The notes under the pieces: generated by a model
What the model was told of the DNA's origin: nothing
What the model saw: only the letters and a program-made list of their open reading frames with translations
Databases searched by the model: none
Made by a program: the position numbers and the translations under genes
In this document: piece after piece, positions 1 to 8,162 of the stretch
Layout of the letters: each line of letters starts with the position of its first letter
How positions within the stretch are numbered: the first letter of the stretch is position 1
Assembly: GCF_027497495.1 (NCBI RefSeq)
Contig: NZ_CP114205.1
Span: forward strand, 2,418,001-2,482,000
Source of the DNA: Streptomyces tubercidicus
GTDB taxonomy: Bacteria; Actinomycetota; Actinomycetes; Streptomycetales; Streptomycetaceae
DNA: 64,000 nt
Direction of reading: 5' to 3'

Positions 1-171
1 GTTGCGAAGTGTCCTGTGCCGGTGAAGGCTGATCGTTGTCATGGAAGGCTGGCGAGCAAGCCCGCTCGTGCCAGGGAAGTTCGAGTGGCACGAAGTGCTT
101 GTGCGTCAGGGTGACGGTGGGAGAACTCGCGGGTGCGTACACGCATCCGGAGCTGAGAGCGTTGGGGGGCA

Positions 172-1323
172 GTGACGGTGGCGATGCGGGCATTTCCGCT
201 GGTGGGCGGGCCGGTGGAGTTGCGGGGTGCGCTGGACTTGGAGAGGACACAGTCGGGGGTGATGCCCCGCCGGTTGCCCGCATGGACCAAGGAGCAGTAC
301 CGGGACCCGTCGGTCCACGGGGTGACGGTGATGCCTTCCGGGGTGCGGCTGGTGTTCCGCACCGATGCGCGTGAGCTGGAGTTCGAGGTACTCACCTCCA
401 CAGGGCAGCTCGACAACGACCCCCAACCTCGCCCGACCGGGATGCTGGAACTGCTGGTGGACGGTGCCCACGCCGGGCGCCAACAAGCACCGATGGGCAA
501 CGTGATGCGGATGGCGGGCCCCGGGACCGCGCAGCGGCTGGTCCCGGGGGAGCCGGGGACCGTACGGTTCGCCGGGCTGCCGAGTGGCATGAAGAACGTC
601 GAGCTGTGGCTGCCGCAGCAGACCCCCACGGAACTGGTGGCACTACGCGCTGACGGCGAGGTGCTGGCACCGCTGCCGGACGGCCGGCGCCGCTGGGTGC
701 ACCACGGCAGTTCCATCAGCCACTGCCTCGAAGCCGACGGCCCGACCGGCACCTGGCCGGTGGTGGCGGCTTCGCTCGGAGGAGTGGAGGTGATCAACCT
801 CAGCCAGGCGGGCAACGACATGCTGGACCCCTATGTCGCCCGGACGATCCGCGACATGCCCGCCGACCTGATCAGCCTCAAGATAGGCATCAACATCGTG
901 GGCCTGGCTACCTTCCGACTGCGGACCTTCGGTCCGGCGGTGCACGGATTCCTGGACACGATCCGGGACGGTCACCCGGACACCCCGCTGCTGCTGATGT
1001 CCCCGGTGAGCTGTCCGGCACTCGACGCGACTCCCGGCCCGACCGCGATAGGTCCGGACGGGAAAATCACCGCCCTCGGCGACCCGGCCGATGTGGCCAG
1101 TGGGGCGTTGTCGCTGAAGGTGGTCCGGGATGAACTGGCCCGCATCGTGGCGGCCCGGCGAGCACGCGATTCCCACCTGCACTACCTTGACGGACGCGAG
1201 CTGCTCGGCCCGGACGAGGTGGATGACCTTGCCGACGGCCTGCACCCCACCGCCGCCGCATACCGCCGGATGGGCAAACGCTTCGCCGCCCACGCCTTCG
1301 CCGACGACGGCCCGTTCCGCTGA
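172..1323 (+). CDS. SGNH/GDSL-type hydrolase
   Basis: A 383-residue protein of the SGNH (GDSL) hydrolase superfamily, likely an esterase or lipase acting on acyl esters. The first ~160 residues form a beta-rich accessory region. The nucleophile block is HHGSSIS, with Ser181 as probable nucleophile. An LKIGINIVG segment fits the G-x-N block, and a C-terminal DGLHP supplies the Asp-His pair. This architecture, a jelly-roll-like N-terminus before the SGNH fold, is common in actinomycete GDSL proteins. I see no signal peptide or membrane segment, so it is probably cytoplasmic. The GTG start follows a G-rich Shine-Dalgarno stretch (GGGGGG, about 4 nt upstream). It stands alone, convergent with the next gene. 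Substrate unknown. Confidence 0.85.
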   Translation: MTVAMRAFPLVGGPVELRGALDLERTQSGVMPRRLPAWTKEQYRDPSVHGVTVMPSGVRLVFRTDARELEFEVLTSTGQLDNDPQPRPTGMLELLVDGAHAGRQQAPMGNVMRMAGPGTAQRLVPGEPGTVRFAGLPSGMKNVELWLPQQTPTELVALRADGEVLAPLPDGRRRWVHHGSSISHCLEADGPTGTWPVVAASLGGVEVINLSQAGNDMLDPYVARTIRDMPADLISLKIGINIVGLATFRLRTFGPAVHGFLDTIRDGHPDTPLLLMSPVSCPALDATPGPTAIGPDGKITALGDPADVASGALSLKVVRDELARIVAARRARDSHLHYLDGRELLGPDEVDDLADGLHPTAAAYRRMGKRFAAHAFADDGPFR

Positions 1324-1420
1324 GTGACCGGGGCTCCGCACCCGCACCAGGTGCGGAGCCCGAACGTAAGCAGGTTCTTCGTTGGGCCGCCCCTGACCCG
1401 CGGCGCCCGCCCGCGCCCGG

Positions 1421-1849
1421 CTACCGCGGACCGCTCCCGTACTCCGGCCACCACTCACACCACACGATCTTGCCGGGATTGCGCTCCCCCACCCCCCACT
1501 TGTCCGCCAGCGCGGAGACGAGCAACAGCCCCCGCCCGCACTCCTCTTCGGCCGCGGCGTCCCGCACCGGAACCCGCGGTTCCCCGTCCCCGCTGTCGTG
1601 CACCTCGACGCGCAGCAGTCCGCCCTCGCCCAGCGACAGGTGCAGCCGGTACTCACGGCCGGGCGGAACTCCGTGCAGCAGGGCGTTGGTGGCCAGCTCA
1701 CTGACACACAGCAGAATGTCGTCCGCCCGGCGTTCCAGGTCCCATTCGGCGAGCACGGTACGGGCGAACTCCCTGGCCAGCGGCACGGATCGGCGTTCGC
1801 GCCGGTAGCGCACGCTACGGGCGCAGAGTGTCTCGGTCTCCTTTTGCAT
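1421..1849 (-). CDS. ATP-binding anti-sigma-factor-like protein (HATPase_c, RsbW-like)
   Basis: A 142-residue single-domain GHKL ATPase like the RsbW/SpoIIAB group used in Streptomyces as anti-sigma factors or their relatives. The N-box helix is visible as ELATNALLHGVP and a G-box-like LLLVSALADKWG follows. No kinase dimerisation or sensor domain is present. It is divergent from an XRE regulator gene that is followed by a DUF397 gene. This is the WhiJ/AbaA-type paralogous arrangement of streptomycetes, in which the three products are thought to act together in developmental or antibiotic control. Its sigma target, if any, cannot be read from the sequence. Confidence 0.85.
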   Translation of the reverse strand: MQKETETLCARSVRYRRERRSVPLAREFARTVLAEWDLERRADDILLCVSELATNALLHGVPPGREYRLHLSLGEGGLLRVEVHDSGDGEPRVPVRDAAAEEECGRGLLLVSALADKWGVGERNPGKIVWCEWWPEYGSGPR

Positions 1850-1854
1850 GGCGC

Positions 1855-1867
1855 CACTGTCACAGTG
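1855..1867. promoter_or_regulatory. Short inverted repeat near the anti-sigma-like gene start
   Basis: CACTG-TCA-CAGTG is a perfect 5-bp-arm inverted repeat just upstream of the minus-strand ATG at 1849. A partly similar CACAGTGTC lies 20-odd bp further on. It could be an operator for the divergent XRE regulator. The arms are short, so the call is weak. Confidence 0.35.
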
Positions 1868-1894
1868 CGCAACTATGATGAACCACAGTGTCAG

Positions 1895-1917
1895 GTCGTA
1901 CAGATCGGCTGTACGAC
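1895..1917. promoter_or_regulatory. 9-bp-arm palindrome, candidate operator of the XRE regulator
   Basis: GTCGTACAG-ATCGG-CTGTACGAC is a perfect inverted repeat with 9-bp arms and a 5-bp spacer. It sits in the 112-bp gap between the divergent anti-sigma-like gene (start 1849) and the XRE gene (start 1962). Size and position fit a dimeric helix-turn-helix operator, most simply for the adjacent XRE protein, which could then control both genes. Confidence 0.6.
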
Positions 1918-1961
1918 TTCTGGCTGTGTCATGCCGTCACAGGGAGGGGAAAGCAGATCGC

Positions 1962-2786
1962 ATGCAACAGACGAACAAGCCCAAAAAGATCACTTCTTGG
2001 CATGTCATCGGCGCCCAGCTGAGTCACTTCCGCAAGGCCGCCCGCATCACCCAGCCCGCACTGGCCGAGCGGGTCGGCCTCCACGAGGACACCATCGGCT
2101 CGATTGAACAGGGCCGCCGGCCACTGAAGCTAGACCTCGCCGAAACCCTGGACGAACTGCTCGACACCAAGGGCGTGTTGGCCGTCGCGGTAGCCAAGGT
2201 CCCGGAACGGGAAAAGCTGCCCGCGTTCGTACAGGACCTGGTGGAGCACGAGGAGAAGGCGCTGACGCTGCTGTCGTACCAGAACCAGGTGGTACCGGGG
2301 CTGTTGCAGACCGAGCCGTACGCACAAGCCACCATCGACTCCCTCTATCCACCGCTGGACGAGGACCAGGCCGAGGAGTGGGTCTCGGGACGCATCAGCC
2401 GGCAGAAGCTGCTGGAGCGCAAGAAGCCGCTGCCCATGCTCAACTTCATCGTAGAAGAGGTGGTGCTTCACCGGCCGATCGGCGGGCCGGAACTCCTGCG
2501 CGCCCAGCTTCGCCATCTCCGTTCGTGCGCTGACCTCCCCTTCTTGGGGCTTCAGGTCATGCCGACGGCCCGACGCACCCATGCCTCCCTGGATGGCCCG
2601 CTGGTCCTGCTGGAGACACCCGATCACGAACATCTCGCCTACATCGAAGCGCAACGGATCAGCTTCCTGGTCGACGATCCAGATCAGGTCAGCATGTATC
2701 AACAGGTATATGGGATGCTGCGATCGCAGGCCCTCACCCCTGAGGAGACGAAGAGCCTGCTGGACGACTTGCTAGGAGAGTCATGA
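1962..2786 (+). CDS. XRE-family helix-turn-helix regulator with DUF5753 (WhiJ-like)
   Basis: A 274-residue regulator. Residues ~15-70 form a Cro/C1-type helix-turn-helix (LAERVGLHEDTIGSIEQGRR). The rest matches the DUF5753 sensor-like region, with the typical stretches QNQVVPGLLQT and RISRQKLLER. This is the architecture of WhiJ and its many Streptomyces paralogues, which repress development or secondary metabolism. The ATG at 1962 is preferred over an upstream ATG because AGGGAGGGGA lies just before it and the HTH begins a normal distance in. Its stop overlaps the ATG of the DUF397 gene (ATGA), so the two are translationally coupled. The palindrome at 1895-1917 is a likely autoregulatory site. 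Confidence 0.9.
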   Translation: MQQTNKPKKITSWHVIGAQLSHFRKAARITQPALAERVGLHEDTIGSIEQGRRPLKLDLAETLDELLDTKGVLAVAVAKVPEREKLPAFVQDLVEHEEKALTLLSYQNQVVPGLLQTEPYAQATIDSLYPPLDEDQAEEWVSGRISRQKLLERKKPLPMLNFIVEEVVLHRPIGGPELLRAQLRHLRSCADLPFLGLQVMPTARRTHASLDGPLVLLETPDHEHLAYIEAQRISFLVDDPDQVSMYQQVYGMLRSQALTPEETKSLLDDLLGES

Positions 2787-3106
2787 CCAGCACAGCAGCC
2801 CAGCACATCTCTCGCGGTCTTAGCTGGTTCAAGTCCAGCTACAGCGGCAGCGCGGGCGGCGACTGCATCGAAGTCGCCTACGACTGGCGCAAGTCGAGCC
2901 ACAGTGCCAGCGCGGGCGGCAACTGCGTAGAGGTCGCCTACGACTGGCAGAAGTCCAGCTACAGCAGCGACGAGGGCGGCGACTGCCTGGAGATGGCCAC
3001 CTGCCCCCACGCCATCCACATCCGCGACTCCAAGGACCCGGGCGGCCCGATACTCACCACCAGCGCCGCCGCCTGGTCCGCCTTCCTGGCCGACGTCGCC
3101 AACTGA
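2783..3106 (+). CDS. DUF397 protein with three tandem DUF397 motifs
   Basis: A 107-residue DUF397 protein. The family is small, partners WhiJ-type XRE regulators, and is thought to antagonise or modulate them. Here the signature K-S-S-x-S-x3-GG-x-C-x-E-x-A appears three times in a row (first Lys of each near residues 16, 36 and 56), followed by a usual DUF397 C-terminus (RDSKDPGGP..., then LADVAN). Most family members I know have one or two copies. The start overlaps the XRE stop by 4 bp. The repeats are clear at DNA level too. Confidence 0.9.
   Translation: MTSTAAQHISRGLSWFKSSYSGSAGGDCIEVAYDWRKSSHSASAGGNCVEVAYDWQKSSYSSDEGGDCLEMATCPHAIHIRDSKDPGGPILTTSAAAWSAFLADVAN
2825..3004 (+). repeat. Three 60-bp in-frame direct repeats inside the DUF397 gene
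   Basis: Units start at 2825, 2885 and 2945 with an exact 60-bp (20-codon) period. Each reads TGG-x-x-AAGTC-AGC...GGCGGC-ACTGC. Units 1 and 2 are most alike over the second half. The exact spacing and shared synonymous codons indicate recent in-frame duplication. Confidence 0.85.
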
Positions 3107-3123
3107 GCGACGCCGAAGCGACC

Positions 3124-3500
3124 ATGAAGCAGCGTCAGCTCGGTACCCACGGCGGCCCGGCCGTCTCCGCGCTCGGTCTCGGCTGTATGGGGATGTCGAC
3201 CTCGTACGGCGTCCCGGACGACGCCGAGTCAGTCCGTACCCTCGACCGCGCCACGGAACTCGGCGTCACCCTGCTCGATACCGCGGACGCGTACGGGCGG
3301 GGCGCCAATGAGGAGTTCCTCGGGCGCTGGCTGCGCGGCCGTACGCGCGCGCGCAGCGGGACGGGCTGGTCATCGCGACCAAGTTCGGGCTGCGGCACGA
3401 CGCCGCCACCGGGCGGGTGAAGGCGGTCGACACCTCCTCCGCGTGGGTGCGCAAGGCGTGCCACGCCTCGGTACGGACCGCATCGCTGTCGACCTGCCGC
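3124..3500 (+). pseudogene. Aldo/keto reductase remnant, frameshifted and truncated
   Basis: The first ~75 codons from ATG 3124 encode a clear aldo/keto reductase N-terminus (LGLGCMGMS, then DTADAYGRGANEEFLG with the catalytic Asp and Tyr). Reading then breaks at a CG-dinucleotide run near 3350. Skipping 2 bp restores homology in another frame (RDGLVIATKFGLRHD, then SSAWVRKAC). A second break near 3468 moves to a third frame reading RLGTDRIAVDL. After that the gene stops about 200 codons short, where the converging hydrolase gene ends. A full family member is about 320-330 residues. Two breaks plus loss of the C-terminal half make this a pseudogene unless the assembly is wrong here. Confidence 0.8.
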
Positions 3501-3544
3501 GAGCTGGCATCGGCAGGCGGGCCCGGCCGCTTCCCGGTTCAGTG

Positions 3545-5218
3545 CTAGCCGGCCCGCTTGACGCAGGTCTGGTCACCTTTCGGTAGCTTGCCGGTGGCCA
3601 GGTACCGGTTGACCTTGCCGTCCACGCAGGCGTTGCCGTATTCGCCGTAGAGCGCGTGCCGGTTGGCGCCCTTGAGGGTGATCAGCTTGGAGCTCGGCAG
3701 CAGACCGTGCAGGGCGAGACTGCTCTTGTACGTGGTGCGCGGATCGCCGGTCGCGGCCACGATCAGCGCCGGGGCATCGCGGTGTACCCGGGTGGGCTCT
3801 TCGCGCGGCCGGTCCCAGAAGGCGCACGGTCCGATGTTGTTGGTCAGCGGGCCGAAGAGCGCATGCCCGGCGCGGCTGCGCTCGATGTCCCGCCAGTAGC
3901 GCTCGGGGTCGCGCGGGGCCGGCTTGTCCCCGCAGATGATCGCGGACTGCACCATGGCGGACTGCGCATCTTCGCCGGTCAGCATGGTCCGCAGCGCCTT
4001 GGCGAACTGCGGGGACAGTCGGGTCGGCCGCCCGTCCGCGGCCTTGGCCAGTACGGACAACTGCTCGCCGAGGGCGGCCCGCTGCGCGTCGCCGTCGTCC
4101 GCGATCCCGCCGATGAGCAAGGACGGCACCTGGGTGTCGTCGAGCCGGAAGACCTCGGGGGCGGTGCCGACCGTCAGCGGGCCGCGCGCGGACGCCGCCA
4201 CGACGCTGCGGACCGTGGCGAGGACTTCGGCGCGGGTGCGGCCGAGACCGTAGGTGCCGTTGCGGCGCGCTGCCCAAGCGGCCCAGTCGGAGAGCGCCCG
4301 CTCGTTCTCGGGCTCGGCGCCCCGGAGCAGCCGGGGGCCGTAGTCGTCCGGGGCGAGCGCCCCGTCGAGCACCGTCCGGTCGAAACGGCCGGGGAACATC
4401 TGGGTGTACACCGTGCCCAAGTAGGTGCCGTACGAGTAACCCAGGTAGGAGATCTTCCGCTCGCCGAGCGCACCGCGGATAACGTCCATGTCGCGGGCCG
4501 TGTTGCGGGTACTGATGTGCGGCAGCAACGACGCGTTGGTGGCCCGGCACTTGTCGGCCAGGCCCTTCTGGAAGGTGACCTGCCGCTCGAAGCTCGCGCG
4601 GCTGAGACCGGCCGCGAGGATGCTGGTACCGACGGACCAGCCGCAGTCCAGCGGGGTGCTGCGTCCGACGAAGCGCGGGTCGAAGCCGATGATGTCGTAC
4701 CGCGGGCCGACCTCCTTCATCGCCTTGCGGATGTGCGGCGGGGAGTCGAGGGCGGTGCCGCCGGGGCCACCGTTGTTGAGGAGTATCGAGCCGATGCGGT
4801 GGCGGGTGTCGGTGGCCTTGAGCCGGGATATCGCGACGGTGATCGTCCGGCCCCCGGGGGCGGTGTAATCCAGCGGCACGGTCACGTCCGCGCACTGCAC
4901 CCCGGCCTTCTCCAGGTCATGGCCCATCGTGTCGTCGGGGCCCTTGACGCAGGTCCCCCAGGCGAGGCGCTGCCGGTAGTAGCGGTCGAGTCCGGACCCG
5001 GCTGCGGTGTCGCGTCCGGTGGTCGTCGCCGTACCGTCGCCGTCCGCGGCGGAGCGCGCGGCAGCCGTGGCCACGGCGGGGGTAGCGGTGAGGCAGGCGG
5101 CGAGGGCGACGCCCGCTGCCGAGGCGCGGCGCAGGGCCGGGCCGAGGCCGCGGCCACCGCGGTCGCGCACGGCTCCGGCCGGCGCATACCCAAAGGGAAG
5201 TTTCTTCGCTTTGTTCAC
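3545..5218 (-). CDS. Secreted alpha/beta hydrolase, tripeptidyl aminopeptidase-like
   Basis: A 557-residue secreted serine peptidase of the actinomycete tripeptidyl-aminopeptidase (SlpD/Tap) family, which trims N-terminal tripeptides. The N-terminus has a long n-region, then a hydrophobic signal core ending near ATAAA (residues ~35-55). The alpha/beta-hydrolase core has the oxyanion segment NNGGPGG, the nucleophile elbow GYSYGTYLG (Ser262) and a C-terminal TAP_C region carrying the catalytic His in KGANRHALYG. Paired cysteines throughout fit extracellular folding. The very long basic n-region leaves room for a slightly later start. It is convergent with the aldo/keto reductase remnant. Confidence 0.88.
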   Translation of the reverse strand: MNKAKKLPFGYAPAGAVRDRGGRGLGPALRRASAAGVALAACLTATPAVATAAARSAADGDGTATTTGRDTAAGSGLDRYYRQRLAWGTCVKGPDDTMGHDLEKAGVQCADVTVPLDYTAPGGRTITVAISRLKATDTRHRIGSILLNNGGPGGTALDSPPHIRKAMKEVGPRYDIIGFDPRFVGRSTPLDCGWSVGTSILAAGLSRASFERQVTFQKGLADKCRATNASLLPHISTRNTARDMDVIRGALGERKISYLGYSYGTYLGTVYTQMFPGRFDRTVLDGALAPDDYGPRLLRGAEPENERALSDWAAWAARRNGTYGLGRTRAEVLATVRSVVAASARGPLTVGTAPEVFRLDDTQVPSLLIGGIADDGDAQRAALGEQLSVLAKAADGRPTRLSPQFAKALRTMLTGEDAQSAMVQSAIICGDKPAPRDPERYWRDIERSRAGHALFGPLTNNIGPCAFWDRPREEPTRVHRDAPALIVAATGDPRTTYKSSLALHGLLPSSKLITLKGANRHALYGEYGNACVDGKVNRYLATGKLPKGDQTCVKRAG

Positions 5219-5312
5219 ACCGTCAGACGCTAGAAGCGCCGGCGCTGGTGCTCACTACGGCTGTCCCCCCAATCTCGGTAGGGCCAACTCCACCACCCAG
5301 CCGGCAAGTACC

Positions 5313-6971
5313 CTAAGCCCCGTACACAGCAGCGACGTTGTTCCGCGGGGCCGGCCGGATCTTCGCCGCGGGCGCCACGGCGAAGGCGCGGAGCAGGTTC
5401 TCGGTCGTGCGGGTGACGAAGGCTCGCGTCCGGTCGTCCATGCCGTGGTCACGGCCGTCCTCGGGCGTTCCGGCCATCAGGGCCTCGACCCAGCGCATCG
5501 TTCCGGAGGAAAAGACTCCGGCACCGCTCGGTACGGTGTAGTAGGCGGAGTCCGCGTGGCTGCGCCGGCCGTTGCAGACCAGCGGTGAGTGGGCGACGAT
5601 CTCCAGCCGCTCCGGCGTGGGCGCCTGTGGGGTCACCCGGTCGTACTCCACCCCGACCAGGTGGTCGAAGGCATCGCCCCGCTTCGCGCCCGTCCCGGCG
5701 AAGAGCCAGTGGTCCGCGCCGTGCACGACGTAGGGCGCATCCGTCGGGTAGCCCTCATAGAAGACGCCGGTGAGGGCCGACTCCGGGTCGGCGGCGGGCG
5801 GTTGGCGGAAGTCGTGGGTCGGCAGGGCCCGGTGTGGACCGGCGAAGTGCGGATCGTCCCGGTAGGCGGTTTTGTAGCAGACCACCGTGCGCAGAGCACC
5901 GGACGCACCCGGTCCCGGACCGGGTCCCGGCCCCGGCCCCGGACCTGGTTCCAGCCTGACCCGGCGGAAGCAGGCGTTGGCCCCGAGGAAGGCCAGATTG
6001 GTGCCCGCGTCGCGGGCCCGGGTGACGTGCTCCCGCTGCTGTGGGGTCCAGTACTCGTCGTGGCCGAGCGAGAGCGCCGCCGTGGCGCCCCGCAGCGCCG
6101 ACGGGTCGCGGTGGACGTCCACCCCGGTGGTGTAGGCCAGCGGGAGGCCGAGCCGTTCCGCGAGGACCACCAGTGCGCGCTCGTAGACCAGGAACTTCCC
6201 GGCGCCGTTGGTGTCGTAGGGCCGGTCGAAGCTGACGGCCAGCGAGCGCGTGCCGTACCCGCCGTCCGCGCCCCGGTAGAGGCTGTAGCCGCCCCATGCG
6301 TTGTACGCCTGCCAGGTGGCCACCGCGTGCATCAGCACCGTCCGGCCGGTGGTGCGGGCCGAGCGGACGACCATCGGGACGTACCGCTGGTGCCCGTGCT
6401 CCGCGTCCAGCCGGAGCAGATAGGCACCCGGCGGCCAACCGTCGGTGCGTACACGGAGGGTGCGCTCCCAGTCCGCTCGTACGCTGCGGGTCCCGGGCAG
6501 CGGCCTCGGGTGGCGCTGGCGCCGTCCGGCGACCCGGTCCGAGTGCCAGACCCGCCGGGCCTGGGCCCCGCGGTACCAGCCCACCCGGTAGGCCGCGACA
6601 CGGAAGCCGGGTGCTGTGGTCGAGACGTACAGTCCGAACTCCTCGCCGGGCAGGACGCTCACCTTGTCGGTGTAGCCCTGGACCGCATCGGGCGGACCGG
6701 CCGAGCGGATCCGCCAGTCGGGGTGTCCCGGCCGGTCCCGCTCCGCGGCCAGATCCGGCTCGTCGCCACCCGTGGGGCCGCCTGGTCCCCCTCCTGACGT
6801 GGAGCCACAGCCGGCGGCCCCTCCCACGGCGAGACCGGCGGCCCCTACGGCGGCGGCCCCGAGGAACCGTCTGCGGTCCAGACCACCTGAGCCGCCCGCC
6901 CCGGCGGGTTCCCAGCCGTGTTCCGCGGCGCCGCTGTCGGGCCGGTCGTCATTCCGTGGGTCCTCGCCCAT
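5313..6971 (-). CDS. Tat-exported lipoprotein with N,N-dimethylformamidase beta-like domain
   Basis: A 552-residue protein. A twin-arginine signal (DRRRFLG, residues ~32-38) runs into a lipobox ending AAGC, so it should be a Tat-exported, lipid-anchored surface protein. The mature part resembles the C-terminal region of the N,N-dimethylformamidase large subunit (YRVGWYRG, DRPYDTNGAGKFLVYE, SLGHDEYWTPQQREHV). Actual amidase activity is unproven for these secreted relatives. The start at 6971 is chosen because GGGAG precedes it, and the upstream in-frame codons do not look coding. Near residue 345 is a run of seven Pro-Gly pairs, a low-complexity insertion. Its divergent promoter region contains a BlaI-type operator at 7120-7139. 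Confidence 0.8.
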   Translation of the reverse strand: MGEDPRNDDRPDSGAAEHGWEPAGAGGSGGLDRRRFLGAAAVGAAGLAVGGAAGCGSTSGGGPGGPTGGDEPDLAAERDRPGHPDWRIRSAGPPDAVQGYTDKVSVLPGEEFGLYVSTTAPGFRVAAYRVGWYRGAQARRVWHSDRVAGRRQRHPRPLPGTRSVRADWERTLRVRTDGWPPGAYLLRLDAEHGHQRYVPMVVRSARTTGRTVLMHAVATWQAYNAWGGYSLYRGADGGYGTRSLAVSFDRPYDTNGAGKFLVYERALVVLAERLGLPLAYTTGVDVHRDPSALRGATAALSLGHDEYWTPQQREHVTRARDAGTNLAFLGANACFRRVRLEPGPGPGPGPGPGPGASGALRTVVCYKTAYRDDPHFAGPHRALPTHDFRQPPAADPESALTGVFYEGYPTDAPYVVHGADHWLFAGTGAKRGDAFDHLVGVEYDRVTPQAPTPERLEIVAHSPLVCNGRRSHADSAYYTVPSGAGVFSSGTMRWVEALMAGTPEDGRDHGMDDRTRAFVTRTTENLLRAFAVAPAAKIRPAPRNNVAAVYGA

Positions 6972-7119
6972 TTCACTGCTCCCGTACGCACCCTCCGCCG
7001 AGCTGTCAGGACGATCCTCCGGCGCTCCGCGCCACCGGACGACCTCAGTGGGCCCGAATGCGGGTACGGCGGCCCCGGCGCCACGGACCCGAGGGCGGGC
7101 GCAGCGCACCTCACCCGAC

Positions 7120-7139
7120 CGTCTACAGTCGTGTAGACG
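7120..7139. promoter_or_regulatory. BlaI/MecI-type operator between divergent genes
   Basis: CGTCTACA-GTCG-TGTAGACG is a perfect inverted repeat with 8-bp arms. It lies 149 bp upstream of the lipoprotein start (6971) and 98 bp upstream of the COG4705 gene start (7237). The core TACA-N4-TGTA is the hallmark of BlaI/MecI-family operators. The same core, G-N-CTAC-N6-GTAGAC, recurs upstream of the window's own blaI-like gene at 57899-57916. Both divergent genes are therefore candidate targets. Confidence 0.65.
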
Positions 7140-7236
7140 AAAGCTGGGCGCCGCTCACCGGGCACGCGTGAGCGGCTGAACGATGCCCGGGATCGAGCAG
7201 GTCGCGGACACGGCGCACCGCGCCGGGAGGGCGGAC

Positions 7237-8094
7237 ATGACCATGGCACAGCCGAACAGCGAGGCACCGGCACGACCCGTGGGCGTGGGCGAGGGGCGGT
7301 CCGGCACCCCCGTGCCCAACGCCGGACACGGGCCGGGCTGGAGCAAGGTGCCGCAGGTCACGGCCGTGTTCTGGGGGGTGAAGGTGCTCACCACCGGCAT
7401 GGGTGAGACAGCCTCGGACTACCTCGGCCGGACGCTCGGCCCGATACCGGCCGGCAGCCTGGGACTCGCCGGGCTGGTGGCCCTGCTCATCCTCCAGTTC
7501 CGGACCACCCGCTACCGGCCCTGGATCTACTGGTCAGCCATCGTCATGGTCAGCGTCTTCGGCACCATGGCCGCCGATGTCGTCCACGTCATCGCCGGCG
7601 TCCCGTACACGGTCTCGGTCCTCGCCTTCTCGGCCGGGCTGGCCGCGATCCTGACGGCCTGGTACGTGTCCGAGGGAACGCTCTCGATCCACAGCATCCG
7701 CACCCGCCGCCGCGAGGCGTTCTACTGGGCGACCGTGCTCGCCACCTTCGCCCTCGGCACCGCGGTGGGCGACCTCACGGCGGGCACCCTGCGCTGGGGG
7801 TACCTCCCCTCCGGCATCCTGTTCGCCGCACTGATCGCGGTGCCCGCACTGTCCGGACGCTTCCTCGGCCTCAACGCCGTCGCCGCCTTCTGGTGGGCGT
7901 ACGTGCTGACCCGCCCGCTCGGGGCCTCCTTCGCCGACTGGATGGGCGTCTCCACCTCCCGCGGCGGCCTCGGGTGGGGAACGGGGCCGGTCACCCTGGC
8001 GCTCATCGTGCCCATCGTGCTCCTCGTGGCCTACCTGGCGATCAGCCATAAGGACACCCCGGCCGAGCGGCAGGCGACGGGCACCGCCTCCTGA
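7237..8094 (+). CDS. COG4705-type integral membrane protein
   Basis: A 285-residue polytopic membrane protein of the uncharacterised COG4705 family. About seven or eight hydrophobic segments follow a ~45-residue hydrophilic N-terminus. Small internally related motifs recur at helix starts (MGETASDYLG, GTMAADVV, GTAVGDLT, GASFADWMG), suggesting an internally repeated fold with conserved acidic residues in the membrane, as in some transporters. The ATG at 7237 has GGGAGGGCGG just upstream, better than the ATG at 7183. It is divergent from the Tat lipoprotein, with a BlaI-type operator between them. Function and substrate are unknown. Confidence 0.8.
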   Translation: MTMAQPNSEAPARPVGVGEGRSGTPVPNAGHGPGWSKVPQVTAVFWGVKVLTTGMGETASDYLGRTLGPIPAGSLGLAGLVALLILQFRTTRYRPWIYWSAIVMVSVFGTMAADVVHVIAGVPYTVSVLAFSAGLAAILTAWYVSEGTLSIHSIRTRRREAFYWATVLATFALGTAVGDLTAGTLRWGYLPSGILFAALIAVPALSGRFLGLNAVAAFWWAYVLTRPLGASFADWMGVSTSRGGLGWGTGPVTLALIVPIVLLVAYLAISHKDTPAERQATGTAS

Positions 8095-8162
8095 AGGCGG
8101 GTTGGAGGGGCGGCGGCACGCAAGGTCCCTGCCATCCGCCGCCCCTCCAACCCGTCGGCCCG

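Noticed and set aside
1..171. Partial gene at the left window edge
   Set aside because: No frame with recognisable sequence runs off the left edge; short frames here look like composition artefacts.
3656..5233. Plus-strand open frame of 525 codons
   Set aside because: It is antisense to the tripeptidyl-aminopeptidase-like gene and has no recognisable domain.
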